From Gracilaria domingensis (Eukaryota; Rhodophyta; Florideophyceae; Gracilariales; Gracilariaceae), in contig VCMS01000068.1 of NCBI GenBank assembly GCA_022539475.1, forward strand, positions 124,001 through 188,000: a DNA stretch of 64,000 bases, given 5' to 3'. Both the position numbers and the translations under genes were made by a program. Positions within the stretch are counted from its first letter, which is position 1. Every line of letters begins with the position of its first letter. The notes beneath the pieces are model-generated. The model ran no database searches, had not been told where the DNA came from, and was given only the letters and a program-made list of their open reading frames with translations. Below are positions 47,983-58,004 of the stretch, piece by piece.

Positions 47983-49266
47983 ATGAATGATTCAAGTGAT
48001 CGAACGGTAAGTTAGTTATCTTTTACATCTGACAGAACCTACAACTAAGGACATAGAAACGAGACACTGACTATAGGAGCTTTTCAGTTCATTGCGTTCT
48101 TCACCGAGTCAAAGGAACGAGAAGAACGAGAAAACAGTGAACATGGTGAGGTACCAGAAGTCTTTAAGACAAATGAGTTTCACATCAGCATATCAGGGGC
48201 AACCCTTGCTCTACCAAACCCATGGCGCCCCATTAAGCTACACGCTGAACTTTCTACACAAGAACTTGGAGAGACAGAATTTGTTCATAGGCTAACTACT
48301 GAAACTATAGAAGGTGAGAGCAGCCCAAAATTTACAACAAGAGCCACATTCGGTGCGATGACAATGATTGACTCGCAAAACAAAGCTAAGAGAACGGTTG
48401 TCAAGGTAGATATATACCTGCACAATGACCTTGTCTTCTCAACGAAGTTTCAGCTCGCTAGACTTCTGTGGGATACATGCATCACGAAGACAGTGGAACC
48501 AGTTATTCCCTCCATGGTGGTGGTCAAAAACAGAAAGGCAGCTCAAGGACGAATTTTCGTAGAAGTTGTTCGAGGAAGACCACTTAGTTCGCCTCCAGAC
48601 AACCAATATGTTGCGCTAAATCTTGGAATTAGTCCCAGACTATGGGCAATGATATCAGAGCAACGAGTTTATGTGGCCTTATGTTGCGTCGGATTTCGTG
48701 GTCGATGGAATAGAGTTTATGCTTCAGAGCACATTAAGAAACCGTTTATGAGAAAGACATCGACTATCTTCCCGAGAATCTATCTTTCACGAAGTGTTCT
48801 TATCAGCGATAATCCAAATAATCCGATTCGTATTGAACTATACGGCTGCCGAAAAGCATATCCTAAGCTTTTGGGCTATTGTCATGTTACGTTCATGGAT
48901 TTAGAGAAGACAAGGGACATTGTATGGAATACTGGTTCTTCCTCAGCTCTGCTCGCAGTAATGAAAGTCACGAGCGCCCTTGGGTCTCAAAACCGGTCCG
49001 AGGTGGACTTTTGCCTCGAAGAGGGAACTCCCACTAGAAGAGAGATCCATGCGAATTCTGGCAAAGAGTGTTTCATTCGAGTAGACCAAGACGAGAAGAC
49101 ATTGGGTGATGTAGTACATTTTTCTACAGCTCCAGAGAATGCTAACTTCCACCAAAGGTACATGGACAAAGTATCTGGGAAAAAAGAAAGTGTTTTCCGG
49201 ACACCCCAAAACTTGAAGGTACACTTTCCCGGGACTTGCCAAGGGTACTCTTCCGTGTTGAAATGA
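47983..49266 (+). CDS. C2-domain protein, one intron
   Basis: CDS is join(47983..48006,48088..49266), 400 residues. Exon 1 encodes only MNDSSDRT. Without it the long frame has no ATG until 48358 and would lose its first C2-like block. Exon 2 starts with an acidic/charged stretch, then FHISISGATLALPNPWRPIK, LHAELSTQELGETEFVHRLT and SPKFTTRATF, the beta-strand pattern of a C2 domain. VVKVDIYLHND and, near 160-200, a second C2-like segment (RIYLSRSVLISDNPNNPIRI, ELYGCRKAYPKLLGYCHVTF) follow, recalling the paired C2 domains of copines. No von Willebrand A domain is present. Ca2+-coordinating aspartates are largely missing, so Ca2+ dependence is doubtful. Confidence 0.6.
48007..48087 (+). other. 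81-nt GT-AG intron in the C2-domain gene
   Basis: The donor is CGAACG|GTAAGT and the acceptor GCTTTTCAG|TTCATT. Phase 0; it supplies an ATG to a frame otherwise lacking one. Confidence 0.65.
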
Positions 49267-49401
49267 GCCGTAGACAACAATTCCGTTATTTCGTTTCCTA
49301 TCGGCCAAATGGGTATAGACCTATCCAGAGATTGAGGTCGTAGTGACGACAATATCCGTAATTGATCCCTCCAAGTCTACATTGCCTTCATGCAGTGGTC
49401 T

Positions 49402-50086
49402 TCAATTGTGAGTGGTAAGCGGTTTTTGCAGGAGGATAAAGTTTGACGGCTTCAACAATACCTCACCCTTAATCTTGAAGAATGGAGCGCTATCTACAGA
49501 ATGGCCTGTTTTCATATATCCAATTCTATTATACCACGCTATAATATCTTCACGAACTTCAAGAACGTCCATCGACTTTTTTTAAGATATTAACAAAGTT
49601 AGATTCATTCCTGTGTTGTTGCAAGTAGGTTCGCTTTGTATCTTAAACAGAACTTACTATTTTCCTAACTCCCAGACATCGGCAATGTTCCTCCGCAATT
49701 CTCACAAGCTTTGATCCCACTCCACGACTTTGAAAAGCTTCTGACACAGCAAGCATGCCAATGTACCCAGTTGGTTCTGACAGCGGCCCCACCACCGTGT
49801 CTGCTACGATTCCTGTTTTCACGCAACCGACTAAGTGTTTGGAGTGTTCTTCCTCCACGACAAAGAACACAGAGTGCATTGCTTCTTTTACTAAGTTTTC
49901 ATGCGTGGTGCGGAACCCATCTAAAATATCGGTTTCATTGGTCCAGTTTCCCTTAGTTCTGTAGCACTTGTTTATCAGTGAAACGATTGCAGAAATCTCC
50001 TTCTCATTCTCAGTTTGCATGAGTCTTACGGTAAGCACATCTGACCCGATAGTCCATGACTGGGAATCTATATTGGCATTCTTCAT
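49402..50086 (-). CDS. GNAT-family N-acetyltransferase, one intron
   Basis: CDS is complement(join(49402..49575,49658..50086)), 200 residues. Exon 1 has IVSLINKCYRTKGNWTNE, VFFVVEEEHSKHLVGCVKTG and motif A (GMLAVSEAFQSRGVGSKLVR), whose Q-S-R-G-V-G binds the acetyl-CoA pyrophosphate. The unspliced frame ends prematurely. Exon 2 restores the family end with MDVLEVREDIIAWYNRIGYM and KTGHSV. The substrate cannot be told from sequence; the shape is that of small GNATs of unknown specificity. It is convergent with the C2 gene and divergent from PUM3. Confidence 0.85.
49576..49657 (-). other. 82-nt GT-AG intron in the GNAT gene
   Basis: The donor is AAAATA|GTAAGT and the acceptor TTAAAAAAAG|TCGATG on the minus strand. 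It joins ..GVRKI to SMDVLEVRE.., restoring the GNAT C-terminus. Confidence 0.85.
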
Positions 50087-50585
50087 CTCGATTGAGGTGC
50101 AACAATTTACAAGTGATCACCGCTGATGGTCATAGCGAAGAGCCTGGTAGTCTATTCTTCGCCTTGTAATCCAGATAATTGTTTGGAGGTCGCTACCAAT
50201 TGATTGGCCTAGAGAACTCGGCCAAGGACAAGGCAGGGCTGCCAGCTTGGCAGTGCAGGCGCGAAATTTCGTTGACAAAAGGCAGCTTTTGATCCGAAAA
50301 TTAGTTGTTGGTGGATAATTTGTATGAAAGTACCCTTTGCACGACGACGAATTCTCCGAATCTGATGGATTCGGATCAGCAACGTCGTACATATCTGTCA
50401 CTTTGCCGCTCCATCAAAGCTTCACTAAGAATTTATCTCAAGTGGTGACTCTACTTCAAAGCAAGACAAAGACGGCTCTTCAAGGTTCATGGTAGCGAAT
50501 TTTTTGCAGTGCGAGCAGTCTTGGTGCCGACCTTCTACCGAACATTTGTGCAGCGAAACGATATCAGAAAACCATCTTTGTCTGA
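50087..50585. promoter_or_regulatory. Divergent spacer GNAT / PUM3
   Basis: 499 bp between divergent starts, with no gene and no element that could be fixed. Probably a shared promoter region. Confidence 0.3.
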
Positions 50586-52499
50586 ATGAACCCGGTGTCA
50601 AACATGGATATTGACAACCGCACTGCCGAGAATAGTTATGAAATGAAGTTGAAACTTAAGGAAAAAGAAAAAGAAGCCAAGGAAAAAAAACGCTCTCCAC
50701 CAGAACTGAAAGCAACTGTGAACAAGAAGCCCCGTAAAAGTCTACACTCGCCTAAGCATGCTGAGAAACCCCAAAGAGCCACACGACGTGAAGAACGTCG
50801 TGAGTTGATGAATCTGGCAAAGTCAAAGTGGGAACAGTTGCGTCCTCGGTCGAATAGCAAGGAGAAGTCTATTCGTTTGATACAAGAACTACTTGAAATG
50901 CTACAGGGCAGAATTGTTGAGTTCGTTTTCAGGCACGATGGTTCTCGAATTGTGCAATGGATGTTGGGAGAGGGAAATGAAAAACAGAGAGAATTCGTGA
51001 TGAAAGAATTGATGACAACTGCTGATCAAGAGCCCTCATTTGGAATTGGTCCGTTTTTCACCAGATTGGCATGCGATCGCTTCGGAAGTCATCTTGCGTT
51101 CAAAATGTTACGAACAGCGAACAAGAAGCAACGGCAGGTCATTTTTGAGAAGTACCTGCGTGGGAGTACGTCGGAGCTGATGCGCAGCAGGCATGGGGCA
51201 GATGTTCTAGATTTTGCATACCAGACTACACTCAACGCAAGAGCAAAGGCCGAATTGAGTGTGGAAATGTTGTACGGGAAGGAGCGTAAGCTTTTTGATA
51301 CGGTACGGAACAAGCTTTTTGACAAGCCTGATGATGGTGGCAGAAAAGGCTCCAGAAATGTTTTCGCTCATTCTCTAGAACTGCTCGAGGAATCCTTCAG
51401 AGATGTCGTCGTCGATTCAGCTGGTGCCGTAGTTAATCAGCTTGTGGATAAGGAGAACATACTTCGTTTCGAAATCGTGCACGCCGCAATCAAGGATTAT
51501 CTCGAGGTGTTAGTGAAAAGCTATCCCAAAGAGCGTGCGCAGGAACTTGCTTCACTTTTGGGTCCGGCGGTTGTTCACATCGCACATACAAAGCCTGGGG
51601 TTCAGATCAGCGTGCAGTGTGTAAAGCTTCTCGATGCTAAGCATAGGAAGAAATTGGTACGGGGGCTCAAGACGCATATTCGAAAGCTGGTTGAAGACGA
51701 GTTTGGACACAGGCTAATAATCTCGCTTTTCGAGTGGGTAGATGACACTCGTCTGGTCGGTACTATGATAAGGACTGAGATGTTCTCATCGTCGCAGCTA
51801 GATGCAGAACTGAATGAGGGAGGGGACAGTCAGAAGAGCAAGTCTAGAGGGGGAAGGAGCCGGGCTGAGAAAAAGGGAAAGGGAAAGAAAGAAACAGCAT
51901 CTATGGAAAACGAGATTGAGGCGGGAACCAGCATAGATTTGAACTACCTCAAAACGGTATGTACGCATCGCTATGCACACATGGCTCTGTTGAATTTGCT
52001 CGTAGGTCGAGAAAGTCGGTATTTCAACCCGGATATGTATGGATTCGTCTGGGAGAGTATAGACGTGGAGAAGTTTGGGCTGATGTCGAAAAAGGACGTA
52101 GAAGTTCGGCGGAAAGAGCTGCGATCCGCATTTGAAGATGGTATCCGAGAAGTGATGAAGCGCGAAATGAGGACTTTACTGATGAACCATTGGTCAGCCG
52201 CTGTGGTGATTGGGGCATTACTATCGGAGACAACATCAGAAAGTGTAGTGGACGGTATTGTGAGCTGTCTTGTGGGAGAAGAAGGTATCAATGAGCTTGC
52301 GGGAAATGTTTGCGCTAGGAAGACATTGGCTACAATCTTCAAACTAGGCGGCAGGAAAACGTCGTGCACGGTCCTTGATCATTGTGAGACAGAGGCTTTG
52401 CGGACGCTTCTGAACTCGAAAGGATGTGAGCCGATTGGTGAACAGTTGGTAAGGAGCAGTGGTAGGATGGAGGTACGGAAACTGCTGGAATCACAATAG
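50586..52499 (+). CDS. PUM3: PUM3/PUF6-type nucleolar pumilio protein
   Basis: The 637-residue frame starts with a Lys/Glu-rich basic region. PUF-type helical repeats follow from about residue 70: LAKSKWEQLRPRSNSKEKS, RIVEFVFRHDGSRIVQWML, FFTRLACDRFGSHLAFKMLR and ELMRSRHGADVLDFAYQT. The region continues through VVDSAGAVVNQLVDKE, and a C-terminal CPL-like domain contains TVCTHRYAHMALLNLL. This architecture is that of PUM3 (human) / Puf6 (yeast), nucleolar RNA-binding proteins in 60S ribosome biogenesis and mRNA repression. It differs from classical cytoplasmic PUF proteins, which have eight compact repeats. An Arg/Ser/Lys insert lies near residue 420. The ATG at 50586 is first in frame. Confidence 0.9.
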   Translation: MNPVSNMDIDNRTAENSYEMKLKLKEKEKEAKEKKRSPPELKATVNKKPRKSLHSPKHAEKPQRATRREERRELMNLAKSKWEQLRPRSNSKEKSIRLIQELLEMLQGRIVEFVFRHDGSRIVQWMLGEGNEKQREFVMKELMTTADQEPSFGIGPFFTRLACDRFGSHLAFKMLRTANKKQRQVIFEKYLRGSTSELMRSRHGADVLDFAYQTTLNARAKAELSVEMLYGKERKLFDTVRNKLFDKPDDGGRKGSRNVFAHSLELLEESFRDVVVDSAGAVVNQLVDKENILRFEIVHAAIKDYLEVLVKSYPKERAQELASLLGPAVVHIAHTKPGVQISVQCVKLLDAKHRKKLVRGLKTHIRKLVEDEFGHRLIISLFEWVDDTRLVGTMIRTEMFSSSQLDAELNEGGDSQKSKSRGGRSRAEKKGKGKKETASMENEIEAGTSIDLNYLKTVCTHRYAHMALLNLLVGRESRYFNPDMYGFVWESIDVEKFGLMSKKDVEVRRKELRSAFEDGIREVMKREMRTLLMNHWSAAVVIGALLSETTSESVVDGIVSCLVGEEGINELAGNVCARKTLATIFKLGGRKTSCTVLDHCETEALRTLLNSKGCEPIGEQLVRSSGRMEVRKLLESQ

Positions 52500-53159
52500 C
52501 ATAGTAGCAACTATAAACCTTGATTGCGCTCAATTGTAACCATGAAGAAGGTCATCCAACTACGCGACTATGCGCTCAATCAAATTTGTTTGACCTCGGT
52601 ATAGGTCTCGCGAATGACATGATGCCTAAATAGGAATACTAACAGTCTATTACTATCTATCGGTGGGAAGCGAGTCCCACGATCTGCTGACTGGAACGGC
52701 GGCTCTGTAACTGTATAAGTTTACGAATGACGGTGATGCGTGTGGACTCAGGTTCCAGCCGCATGTATGTGCTCTGATGAGGTCTCGAGCGTAGCGGGGA
52801 CAAGGGAACAAAACTTGGGGGAGTGCGTGGTGAGCGAGCCCTCCAGCAGGCAATGAGGTCCAAGTCCCAAGACATGAGGGGAGCGTGAAATGCGGTCAAA
52901 AAAATTACGTCCCCATTTTTGAACGGTATGAAAACCTTTCTCCTTTTGCGAGCCCCATACGCTAACAAGTTCCAAGTACTGCCGCGTGCCTTTCCCTATG
53001 CTTCACATGCTGCCGCTTGGACGCTTTGATCTCTCTTCGCAAACCTTCCACCTTCACAATCGCCGCCCCTTGCCCGTGCATCCTACCCTCCCTGCTTTCC
53101 CCCTTCCCCCAAGGAAACTCCACCTTCATCCATAACCTCACACGCCCTCGCCGCTCGTC
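52500..53159. other. Intergenic region upstream of EDC4
   Basis: No supported gene. The last ~130 bp are C/T-rich leader sequence before the EDC4 ATG. Confidence 0.35.
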
Positions 53160-54695
53160 ATGGTCGGCGCCAAGCCAAGCGCCTATCTCACCGAGGAGGC
53201 TAGACTCGAGGCGCAACGTCGTATGCTTGCAGAGCGATATGGCCTTTTCTCCGACGAGTCTGACGACGGCGACGATTCCTCTCGTCCCGAACCCAACTCA
53301 GCAGGTCCTCCGAACGGCTCCGCCGCGCAAAACGGCGACACCCATGACGCCTCCACTACCGCCAACGGCCGTGAAGCCGCTCCCCCGAAGCCGCCGCACC
53401 ATGAACCGGCATCTTCCGAAGCTGCCACGTATGGCGAGAACTCTAGCATTCACGATAGTGACCTCACTTTCGTAATGTCTCAAGATGAGTCTCTCCAAGA
53501 TACAGCCGCAACGAGCGCAACTACAGAAGCCGAATCTTCAAGCCCCGTTACCGATAGGGCTTCCAGATGGCCTGGAGTCGAAATGGTGGACCCCGATCAC
53601 TCTAATATGATCCAAGCATTTCACCAGTACAGAAGCGATGCCAATCGTGAAGCGGTTTCGTCCCGCGATTTGCGCGTGACGCAGATTACCATGTATCCAT
53701 CGCAGTTTCTGGAGAGACATGAGCGCAAAATAGCTGTCAACGACAAGGTTATCACCTATGCTGTTGGCGGTCACATACGCGCCATACTGCGCAACAGCCC
53801 AGAAAGCCGCTGCTTGCTCAAAGGCCATGACTCGTCTGTGGCCGACCTCGAATTTTTAGCGGCACAAGAGACGAACGTATCCGTAAATCTTGAGGGTGAG
53901 TTCATCTCCATTCTTGGTAGCGTTGCGGACGATGGGTCCGTTTACGTTTGGAAGATCATTCGTCGTGACACGGCCGAATCGAGCAAGTTGGAGGTTCAGG
54001 ACAGCATTCGTTTCGAACATCCTCAACATGAGAAAGGTAAGAGCTACCGTCGCGTTGCCTTCAGGCCGGGGCCGAATTCGATTATTGCGGAGAATGGACT
54101 TGGTGTAGCCATGCTACTCATGGACGGCGATTCTCCAGATCTTCGGGTTGTTGAGCTTGTAAAGATGAATGAGAAGATGATGGTGCGTGACAAGTTTCTG
54201 AAGGCACGGAACGAAACCGTAGAGAAAGGGAGCAAGACCGAAGGCAACATTGACGCCGCAGCATGGCTGTCTGAGAAGGTTGTCGTCACTTCCAGAGGCG
54301 GGTTTGTTCATTTGTGGAACTCGGAAAACAACCTATCGCATATTGTGAGGCTGCCACGTGAGAAAACCACAAAGGTAACAAGCATTCACGCTTTCAGGAG
54401 TCACGGACTGTTGTTGGTCTCTGAAGCTGGCCGCGAGCTTGAATATTGGGTTGTGACGAATATGCCTCAAGATTTGAGATCGGTCACTGTGCAACTACGA
54501 CAACGGATTCGCCTGTTCCCAGAAGACAATACTGACGTGTTTTGCCATACTTCAGTAGATCCAGCGGAAGAGATTATCATCGTCTCGAATGTGAAGGGCA
54601 AGTCGTTCTTTGTGTTGCACTATAACCGAAATGCGAAGGCATTCGACACTGTTACTGAAGTGCCGTGCGACAGCCTATACTCTCCTGTAGTATGA
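53160..54695 (+). CDS. EDC4: EDC4/Ge-1/VARICOSE-like decapping scaffold, N-terminal WD40 part
   Basis: This frame encodes the N-terminal and WD40-like region of EDC4, the scaffold that joins DCP1 and DCP2 in P-bodies. A disordered acidic N-terminus (~1-150) precedes VITYAVGGHIRAILRN, CLLKGHDSSVADLEFLA, ILGSVADDGSVYVWKI, YRRVAFRPGPNSIIAENGLG and VVTSRGGFVHLWNSENNL, the EDC4 blade order. The frame should continue with the conserved blade-closing PILSCSMT, but this lies in the -1 frame. The 511-residue ORF therefore ends on an out-of-frame stop at 54695. Together with the next two entries it forms one gene, 53160-56225. Confidence 0.85.
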   Translation: MVGAKPSAYLTEEARLEAQRRMLAERYGLFSDESDDGDDSSRPEPNSAGPPNGSAAQNGDTHDASTTANGREAAPPKPPHHEPASSEAATYGENSSIHDSDLTFVMSQDESLQDTAATSATTEAESSSPVTDRASRWPGVEMVDPDHSNMIQAFHQYRSDANREAVSSRDLRVTQITMYPSQFLERHERKIAVNDKVITYAVGGHIRAILRNSPESRCLLKGHDSSVADLEFLAAQETNVSVNLEGEFISILGSVADDGSVYVWKIIRRDTAESSKLEVQDSIRFEHPQHEKGKSYRRVAFRPGPNSIIAENGLGVAMLLMDGDSPDLRVVELVKMNEKMMVRDKFLKARNETVEKGSKTEGNIDAAAWLSEKVVVTSRGGFVHLWNSENNLSHIVRLPREKTTKVTSIHAFRSHGLLLVSEAGRELEYWVVTNMPQDLRSVTVQLRQRIRLFPEDNTDVFCHTSVDPAEEIIIVSNVKGKSFFVLHYNRNAKAFDTVTEVPCDSLYSPVV

Positions 54696-55870
54696 CGAGG
54701 AGCGATAAGCCACCACTGCCCGGTTCTGCTGCTTCATTTGCGGATGTGACCCCCATTCAAAACGAAGAACTCGGTGTTTGGTGCGTTCAACCAAGGGGTA
54801 TTAATCTCATTCATCTTCCTGCGTCGGATTGCGCTCCGCGCTCTACTGTTCAGTCTGAGGTATATCCAATGCCTACTGAGAAGACAATCGCGCGAAAGAT
54901 CGAAAAGATACCACAGCCCCTTATTTCCCAAACTCTTCCACCAAACCCCATATCTTCTATCAACAAAAACAAAGAAGGTCAGTCCACGTCTTCTCCCTCA
55001 ACCTCTGCACCTAAACGCGTACCTAGGTCCCTCAACAGTATGAAGAGCCTCACCACATCTCCAACTACAGCAAAGTCTAGGGAAGTTGTGACTGCTGCGG
55101 GAAAGTTCGGATCGCAGCATGTTCCAATGTCAACAACGACGACGCCTGGTATGGAGAACAAGACCAGCCCCGCCCCTCCAACATCATCAGTGCTAACATC
55201 TCACACAGGCGGTACGAATCTAAAGAGTACTCCCCTTCCAAGCGGTAGCGCGATCTCCTCGGAGCCTCCTCCATCGGCGGATGAAGTGGCAGACATGTTG
55301 TTAAGTGCGGCGAAGAAGGCGATTGCCGCATTTGATGAGTCTGCTCCGCAGAGAACTGCCAACGAGAAGGTCAAGATGGAGCGCTTAATAGAATCGGTGT
55401 CAGAGACTGCTGAGGCGAACTTGGAGCGTTTTGTTAATTCTTCCATGAAGAAAGTTCTGGCGGACAAGCTTGTTCCAGGCGTATCGCAGATCATCGCTGA
55501 GTCTCGCGAGGCGATGAAGAGGAGAGCAAAGTTGGAATCGCAGCTAACAGTAGAACACTTTGACAGCGTGATTGAGCGTTCGGAAATCACGAGCTCGTTC
55601 TCAACTGCGTGTAACGAAATGACACGGCAGGTTTCGGACGCAGTGAAAACGTCTATGACAAGCAAGTATGAAGAGTTGATAAAACCGACTGTGGAAGTGG
55701 TGAAAGATGCCGGAGAAGATCTCACTGCAAGTGTGGCGTTGTTGAAGATGGAGTTACAAAAGGTTGGTCCGCGGGAGGAAGCTCGGCCAGCAGTTGTGGA
55801 AATTCGACCAGAGGATACGAGACGGAGTATTGAGGAGCAAATTACGCTTGGAAAACTAGATGGCACCTAA
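54665..55870 (+). CDS. EDC4: EDC4-like decapping scaffold, middle part in shifted frame
   Basis: Opening just after a stop at 54656 in this frame, it reads RQPILSCSMT, the end of the WD domain, then SPIQNEEL-type VTPIQNEELGVWCVQPRGI, typical of plant and animal EDC4. A Ser/Thr/Pro-rich linker follows (~60-190), then a long helical region (AKKAIAAFDESAPQ, LIESVSETAEANLERFVNSS, VLADKLVPGVSQII, TSSFSTACNEMTRQV). There is no true ATG (the first codon is GTG), so it is not a separate gene. One base missing near 54660-54665 would join it to the preceding part. Confidence 0.8.
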   Translation: MRQPILSCSMTRSDKPPLPGSAASFADVTPIQNEELGVWCVQPRGINLIHLPASDCAPRSTVQSEVYPMPTEKTIARKIEKIPQPLISQTLPPNPISSINKNKEGQSTSSPSTSAPKRVPRSLNSMKSLTTSPTTAKSREVVTAAGKFGSQHVPMSTTTTPGMENKTSPAPPTSSVLTSHTGGTNLKSTPLPSGSAISSEPPPSADEVADMLLSAAKKAIAAFDESAPQRTANEKVKMERLIESVSETAEANLERFVNSSMKKVLADKLVPGVSQIIAESREAMKRRAKLESQLTVEHFDSVIERSEITSSFSTACNEMTRQVSDAVKTSMTSKYEELIKPTVEVVKDAGEDLTASVALLKMELQKVGPREEARPAVVEIRPEDTRRSIEEQITLGKLDGT

Positions 55871-56225
55871 GGCGTTGGACAGTGAGGACCTTGAGTTGGT
55901 GACGTGGTTGTGCCGCAAGTTTGACTCGAGCACGTTCTTTGAGACTCATATGCTTTCACAAGTGTCGCTGCTGTCTCTTGCTCAGCAATTGGGACACGGG
56001 CTTCTTGATAATGACGTTGAGCTTAAGGTAGAGTGGCTTCGAGAGATTATGCTGGTACTTGAGCCGGAATCGGACGAGATCGAGGCCATTGCGGTGCAAT
56101 CGATCCAGGAACTGATGGCTAAGGTTATGGAACTGCGGCAGAGCAGGGAGTTTCTGGTACAGTACGATGGACTAGAGAAGAATTTGAAGACTTTGAGTAG
56201 ATTGATCGCATCACATGTTAACTAG
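55860..56225 (+). CDS. EDC4: EDC4-like decapping scaffold, C-terminal domain
   Basis: KALDSEDLELVTWLCRKFD, LSQVSLLSLAQQLGHGLLD and WLREIMLVLEPESDEI match the conserved C-terminal alpha-helical domain of EDC4/VARICOSE, which mediates P-body localisation and decapping-complex contacts. The frame equals that of the N-terminal part. The middle part stops at TAA (55868-55870), and skipping one base there continues directly into KALDSED. The apparent ATG at 55860 is therefore internal. Confidence 0.8.
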   Translation: MAPKALDSEDLELVTWLCRKFDSSTFFETHMLSQVSLLSLAQQLGHGLLDNDVELKVEWLREIMLVLEPESDEIEAIAVQSIQELMAKVMELRQSREFLVQYDGLEKNLKTLSRLIASHVN

Positions 56226-56518
56226 CTGGTGCGTAAGACGGAATGGCTGAAGGTAAAATTTTTCATGACGGATGATTGAAGCGTTTTGTGTGTGTGTGTC
56301 TTTGTGTGTATGTATGTACGGGTTCTTGTCTTGACTAGATATACAATGGTCATGTATAGGGATGACTGTTCTTTTCTTTCTCGTTTACTGCTAATCACAG
56401 CGTGTGTGTTTATATGCGAAGTAAGAGCTTCAGTAGCAAAAGAAACGCACTCGGTGAACAAAATGCATGAAGCGCCGAAACGAAGGAAACGCGCTATGGA
56501 GGAATTGACAAAAATGCC
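56226..56518. repeat. Convergent 3' spacer with (TG)n microsatellite
   Basis: A TGTGTGTGTGTC..TGTGTGTATGTATGTA tract lies at about 56285-56320 between the EDC4 and petC stops. No gene. Confidence 0.6.
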
Positions 56519-57187
56519 TTAGAAGTTCCACCAGGGCGCGTCGCCGGTGCGGAAGTCCTCTTCCTTCCAACTCTTTAGCACAACGTTATTGCTCTCATCG
56601 GTCTCCACGTGCTCCAGCGCCAGTGGCAGCGGAGCCGGACCGCGAACAACGGCGCCGGTTGGGGCGTACTGTGAGCCATGACACGGGCACTTGAACTTCT
56701 TCTCGGCCTGGTTCCATGGCACGACGCAACCCAAGTGGGTGCACACGGCGTTAAGAGCGTAGAACTCCAGGTCGGTTTTGTCGTCACTGACGATGAGATA
56801 CGTCGCATCTCCCTTCAAGCCCTGCACCAGCTCGCGCGACCCCGCGGCATGCGACTTGATGTACTCGTCCTTATTGATGTTGTTTCCGAGCGCATCCTTC
56901 GCAATGACGCCCGCGCCCGCACCGCCGGAGGACTTGGGCACGAAAAAGTACGTGAAGGGGTAGAGCACTCCGAGCGCGACGGCGCCCGTGCTGCCGGCGA
57001 GCAGGAGGTTCATGGTGTTCCGCTTCGCCATGTCGGGCACAAAGTCATCGGCGCTGGCGCCGGCTGCCATGCGCACGCGCGGCAGCGCGCGCGGCGACGG
57101 ACGGCGCGAGACGGACGCGCGGCGCGAGACGGACGCGCCGGAGAAGGCGGTGCGACTGGAGACGGGTGCGCTGTTGACAAACGCCAT
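56519..57187 (-). CDS. petC: Rieske iron-sulfur protein of cytochrome b6f, plastid-targeted
   Basis: From ATG 57187 ([19 protein letters not shown]) the product is 222 residues. The ~50-residue leader is Ser/Ala/Arg-rich, like a plastid transit peptide. A membrane anchor follows ([20 protein letters not shown], ~72-92), then the flexible Gly-rich hinge SSGGAGAG and the soluble Rieske domain. Both cluster-binding boxes are intact: CTHLGC (~160) and CPCHGS (~180), giving two Cys and two His ligands. The C-terminus [11 protein letters not shown] is typical of b6f rather than bc1 Rieske proteins. It transfers electrons from plastoquinol to cytochrome f in the thylakoid lumen. The 5' leader carries a duplicated 15-bp C-rich unit. 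Confidence 0.96.
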   Translation of the reverse strand: MAFVNSAPVSSRTAFSGASVSRRASVSRRPSPRALPRVRMAAGASADDFVPDMAKRNTMNLLLAGSTGAVALGVLYPFTYFFVPKSSGGAGAGVIAKDALGNNINKDEYIKSHAAGSRELVQGLKGDATYLIVSDDKTDLEFYALNAVCTHLGCVVPWNQAEKKFKCPCHGSQYAPTGAVVRGPAPLPLALEHVETDESNNVVLKSWKEEDFRTGDAPWWNF

Positions 57188-57539
57188 GGGGAAGGGGTAT
57201 CGGGCAAGGGGGTATCGGGCGAGGGGGGGTGAGCGACGGACGGTGATCGTGGCCGGCGCGAGCGGAACGGCTCGCTGCAAGGCGCTTGCGTTTATGGTGC
57301 AGAACGGGTGCTGCAAAAATGCAGGCGCGCCGTGACGCGGCGCGCGCCGGATCTCCGCACAGACGGGAGCGTGCGTGTGCTCGCGCCGAGCTCGATATTT
57401 GTGTGGCGGCGGCAATTGGATCAGCTCGGGCGCGCGCGCAGCTCCGGGAGCCGGAGTGGCGGATTGAGGCAGCGCCGCGAGCTCACACGTGACGCAAGGC
57501 CCGCACGCGCGCGCATGACAAGGCGGCGCGGGCGGCGGC

Positions 57540-57592
57540 GCAACGTGTTGGCGCGGCGCAACGTGTCGGCGCGGCGCAACGTGTTGGCGCGC
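57540..57592. repeat. Three-copy 18-bp GC-rich tandem repeat
   Basis: The unit GCAACGTGTTGGCGCGGC occurs three times with single substitutions, within the CpG island between petC and the small membrane protein gene. Confidence 0.8.
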
Positions 57593-58004
57593 CGCGCGCC
57601 GCGCGCCGCGCGCAAGCCCCGGGCGCGCTGCGCGGCGCGCGCGCGCGGCGGCGGTGCGCGGCGGCGCCACATCACGCCGACGGCGCGCGGCGGGACGGGA
57701 TCGGCGCCACGCGCTCTGCGCGGCGCAAAACAGTCACCTGCTGCGTGCGCGCTTACACCGGCGCCTTACAGCGCAAGCTACGTAGCAGGCGGCGGTGGTT
57801 TACAGCGGCGCGCGCGCGTGCGCCATTCCCGAACCGTCGCGCAACGGCTTACTTATACTGCGCCTTGTCCCGGCGCGCCGCGGCCGCGCTGCTTGTCTGC
57901 GCGCTGGGCGAGCTTGCGCGACGGCGTGTGTTTGCTTTTGGTTGCTTGCGGCACGCGCGCTCTTTTTTGCTGCCTTCGCTCTACTTGGTTCAGCCGTGGT
58001 TTGA

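Noticed and set aside
54660-54673. 14-nt GT...AG 'intron' that would restore the EDC4 frame
   Set aside because: Far shorter than any spliceosomal intron and than the 70-229 nt introns here; it would also delete residues next to a conserved block.
54655-55870. Programmed ribosomal frameshifting as the default explanation for EDC4
   Set aside because: No slippery heptamer at the first site and two opposite shifts would be required; indels in the sequence are simpler. Kept only as a test in findings.
56519-57670. N-terminal extension of the petC frame to 57670
   Set aside because: The extra 160 residues are Ala/Arg/Pro composition; ATG 57187 gives a normal transit peptide and length.
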